The translations under genes were made by a program, and so were the position numbers. Source: Saprospiraceae bacterium (GTDB taxonomy: Bacteria > Bacteroidota > Bacteroidia > Chitinophagales > Saprospiraceae). Taken from it: DNA of 64,000 nt. How positions within the stretch are numbered: position 1 is the first letter of the stretch; each line of letters starts with the position of its first letter. Of the stretch, positions 62,452-64,000 are shown piece after piece. Location: assembly GCA_016714765.1 (NCBI GenBank), contig JADKCF010000043.1:115712-179711 (forward strand), read 5' to 3'. The notes below the pieces were generated by a model that saw nothing but the letters and a program-made list of their open reading frames with translations, did no database searches and was not told the origin of the DNA.

Positions 62452-64000
62452 TTATATGGGATTTGACAATGCATTAGATGAAATTATTGTAATATCGTTC
62501 AATTCAAAGATACTTAACTTACATTCAAATTTACATCTGCGGGGTGATAAGCACCAATTGGAAAGGTGCTGGACAATGGTATTTAAAGGGTCCAAAGTAT
62601 CTGATTCTAAATTGCAATGTGTTAATTCAAATATATCAGTATATCTGATCATAACCATCTAGGTTTGAATTTCCACCCACATTGCAAATAAACTACCGAT
62701 TAGTTTCATATTAGCATTGGTAGAAATACTATTATTGGTATAAGCCTCACTTGTTCCTAAACTAAAGTCTTTTAAGCCCGGAGGATTAACCAAATCCAAA
62801 GCACTTGCAGTCCTTATTCCCAGATGATTTCTATGCTTTAGTGCAATATGTCCACTGGATACTGCATTTTTAAGTCTAAGAGGCTGTCCATCCATGTTTA
62901 CAATAGTACCATCATTCAATATAAAAGCACTTGTCTGAGAAACTACTGTGGCAGGAGTACTTGCATCTCTTACTTCTACCAGAATCCAATCTGTCGCATT
63001 AGCCGGTATAGACGTTGCTGTCACTGCGGGAGCATTAAATGGCGCTGCGCCATATGGAGAAGCTAACGGTATAAGATTATTGGTTCTTAGAGTTGTGGTC
63101 ATTGTAGTTCCTGATGGAAGAGCACCAGCCAAATACGCTTTTAAATTGGCTTTGCCATAAAAATTCTGACCAGACAACTTAACATCTATATTGGTAGTAG
63201 AAGCAATTACCTGGTTTGTGCCGCTACCTGACCCGGCAAACTGCCAATCTCCTGTGTGGTATGTACATCCTTTAATCAGTGAGGTGGATCCAATTGCATC
63301 ACCGGCCACATAGGTGCCTGTCATCGTATTGGTATAAGAACCGATACCTGCAGCCACTACATTCCATTCACGGTTGATATAATCTGTTGCATCGCTATAT
63401 TTTGACTGAAGTGCGGTTGTATACACCCGTGCTCCTAGTGTTCCTGCTCCTGACCCGGTCACAACATTGCTTACAGGTGTATAGTTGGTAGCATCCCCGA
63501 TCTGATGTGCAACGGTAGCACTGCCTGAAAGTGCTTTCACAAACTTACCCGTCCCATCTGTCACCACATAGCCATTGGTAGGGTGATTGGTCGTAGCCGT
63601 GACAGTGCCTGCAGCATTGGTCATTGTGAGGTCATTTGCGCCCAAAAGCACTTTGCTTCCGGCACCTGTAAAACTCAGATTACCTCCTATACTGGCTGGT
63701 GCGGCAAGAGTTACAGTATTACTGGATGTTTTGGCCATTTCCACATTGTTCAATACGTCACCGCCTGTATTAAGCGTGACATTGGCTGGGCTACCTGTGA
63801 CAGAAATAAACTTCACTAATCCTACTGCCGGTGTCAGTACCGCAGTCCCTGCATTGGTGAAATTTCCTGAAACTTCTATTGTCCCATTATTGGTAATTGT
63901 ACCTGTTCCATTATTCTGGATATCAGTTTCTACCCTAAGGGTTGCGCCAGACTGAATGGTGACAGTAGCCCCATTATTGACAAACTGGGCTGATAGTCCC
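62452..64000 (-). CDS. large secreted repeat protein, C-terminal part, broken near the end; 5' end outside the window
   Basis: The minus-strand frame is open from the window edge to a TAG at 62659-62661. It encodes Gly-, Ser-, Thr- and Asn-rich beta repeats (NNGTGTITNNGTIEVSGNF, GGNLSFTGAGSKVLLGANDL) and then the module ending HIALKHRNHLGIRTASALDL and LIGSLFAMW, which usually precedes a Ca-binding DVNxDG region. After the stop the same frame continues as MIRYTDIFELT to 62452. Two compensating one-base changes give MWGGNSNLDGMIRYTDIF, and further small shifts restore ADVNLN and LSIFELNDITI. Thus this is one gene with several indels or a decaying one. Probably a cell-surface protein; function unknown. 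Confidence 0.72.

Noticed and set aside
1..64000. Programmed ribosomal frameshifting as the cause of broken frames
   Set aside because: Breaks fall in many unrelated genes at different short runs, in both directions, without shared slippery heptamers, downstream structures or Shine-Dalgarno-like signals; random indel error explains all of them.

Overview
The window looks like a long contig piece from a Bacteroidota bacterium, probably of the Saprospiria type. The DNA is AT-rich. Several intergenic regions carry the Bacteroidota -7 promoter motif TAnnTTTG. Four secreted proteins end in a type IX secretion (T9SS) sorting domain. Many envelope proteins are lipoproteins, and an ECF sigma / FecR / TonB-receptor set is present. 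Genus-level assignment is inference only. A major technical feature is that about 18 genes are broken by small indels, mostly in homopolymers, or by a stop. In nearly every case the protein can be read through by adding or removing one base. Essential genes (cysS, dapF, fabI) are affected, so I read these as sequencing or assembly errors rather than pseudogenes, and annotate each broken gene as one CDS over its full span.

Layout. 0-3.7 kb: the end of a polysaccharide-type cluster (Gfo/Idh/MocA oxidoreductase, lipoprotein, polyprenyl sugar phosphotransferase) and a DUF4197 lipoprotein. 3.8-9.9 kb: beta-barrel protein, EamA exporter, double-NBD ABC ATPase, glycosylasparaginase, ffh. 9.9-14.4 kb: a giant thioredoxin-like T9SS cargo protein, CvfB-like S1 protein and YajC. 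14.4-18.8 kb: ECF sigma factor, FecR anti-sigma factor and signal-transducing TonB-dependent receptor. 18.8-26.6 kb: dapF, an anchored HtrA protease, and a 1,720-residue T9SS protein with PPC-like domains, seven Cys-rich tandem repeats, PKD, cohesin, dockerin and second cohesin-like domains. 26.7-32.8 kb: acyl-CoA carboxyltransferase, TlpA-like lipoprotein, RsmE, RseP, HscB and tRNA-Leu. 33.5-37.3 kb: a non-homologous end-joining operon (LigD, Ku, EEP-family nuclease). 37.6-41.8 kb: three consecutive SurA/PpiC-type periplasmic folding factors. 41.8-59.9 kb: mostly housekeeping genes (tRNA-Ala, holA, cysS, fabI, kdsA, ychF, pseudouridine synthase, two-component system, an HU-SPOR protein, enoyl-CoA hydratase, methyltransferase), plus a dihydroorotase homologue whose metal site looks degenerate.

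59.9-64 kb is the accessory part. Two clusters of REP-like inverted-repeat arms flank a small GIY-YIG endonuclease gene, and the probable 3' end of that gene runs into one repeat arm. Beyond them lie a T9SS C-terminal fragment, a gene-free stretch and the broken 3' part of another large secreted protein that leaves the window. The repeat/GIY-YIG arrangement is the best candidate here for a poorly described system.

How the genes work together: envelope biogenesis dominates (YajC, Ffh, HtrA, RseP, SurA-like proteins, KdsA, T9SS cargo, SPOR protein). The sigma/FecR/TonB set would give substrate-controlled uptake, and the LigD-Ku-EEP operon would repair double-strand breaks.
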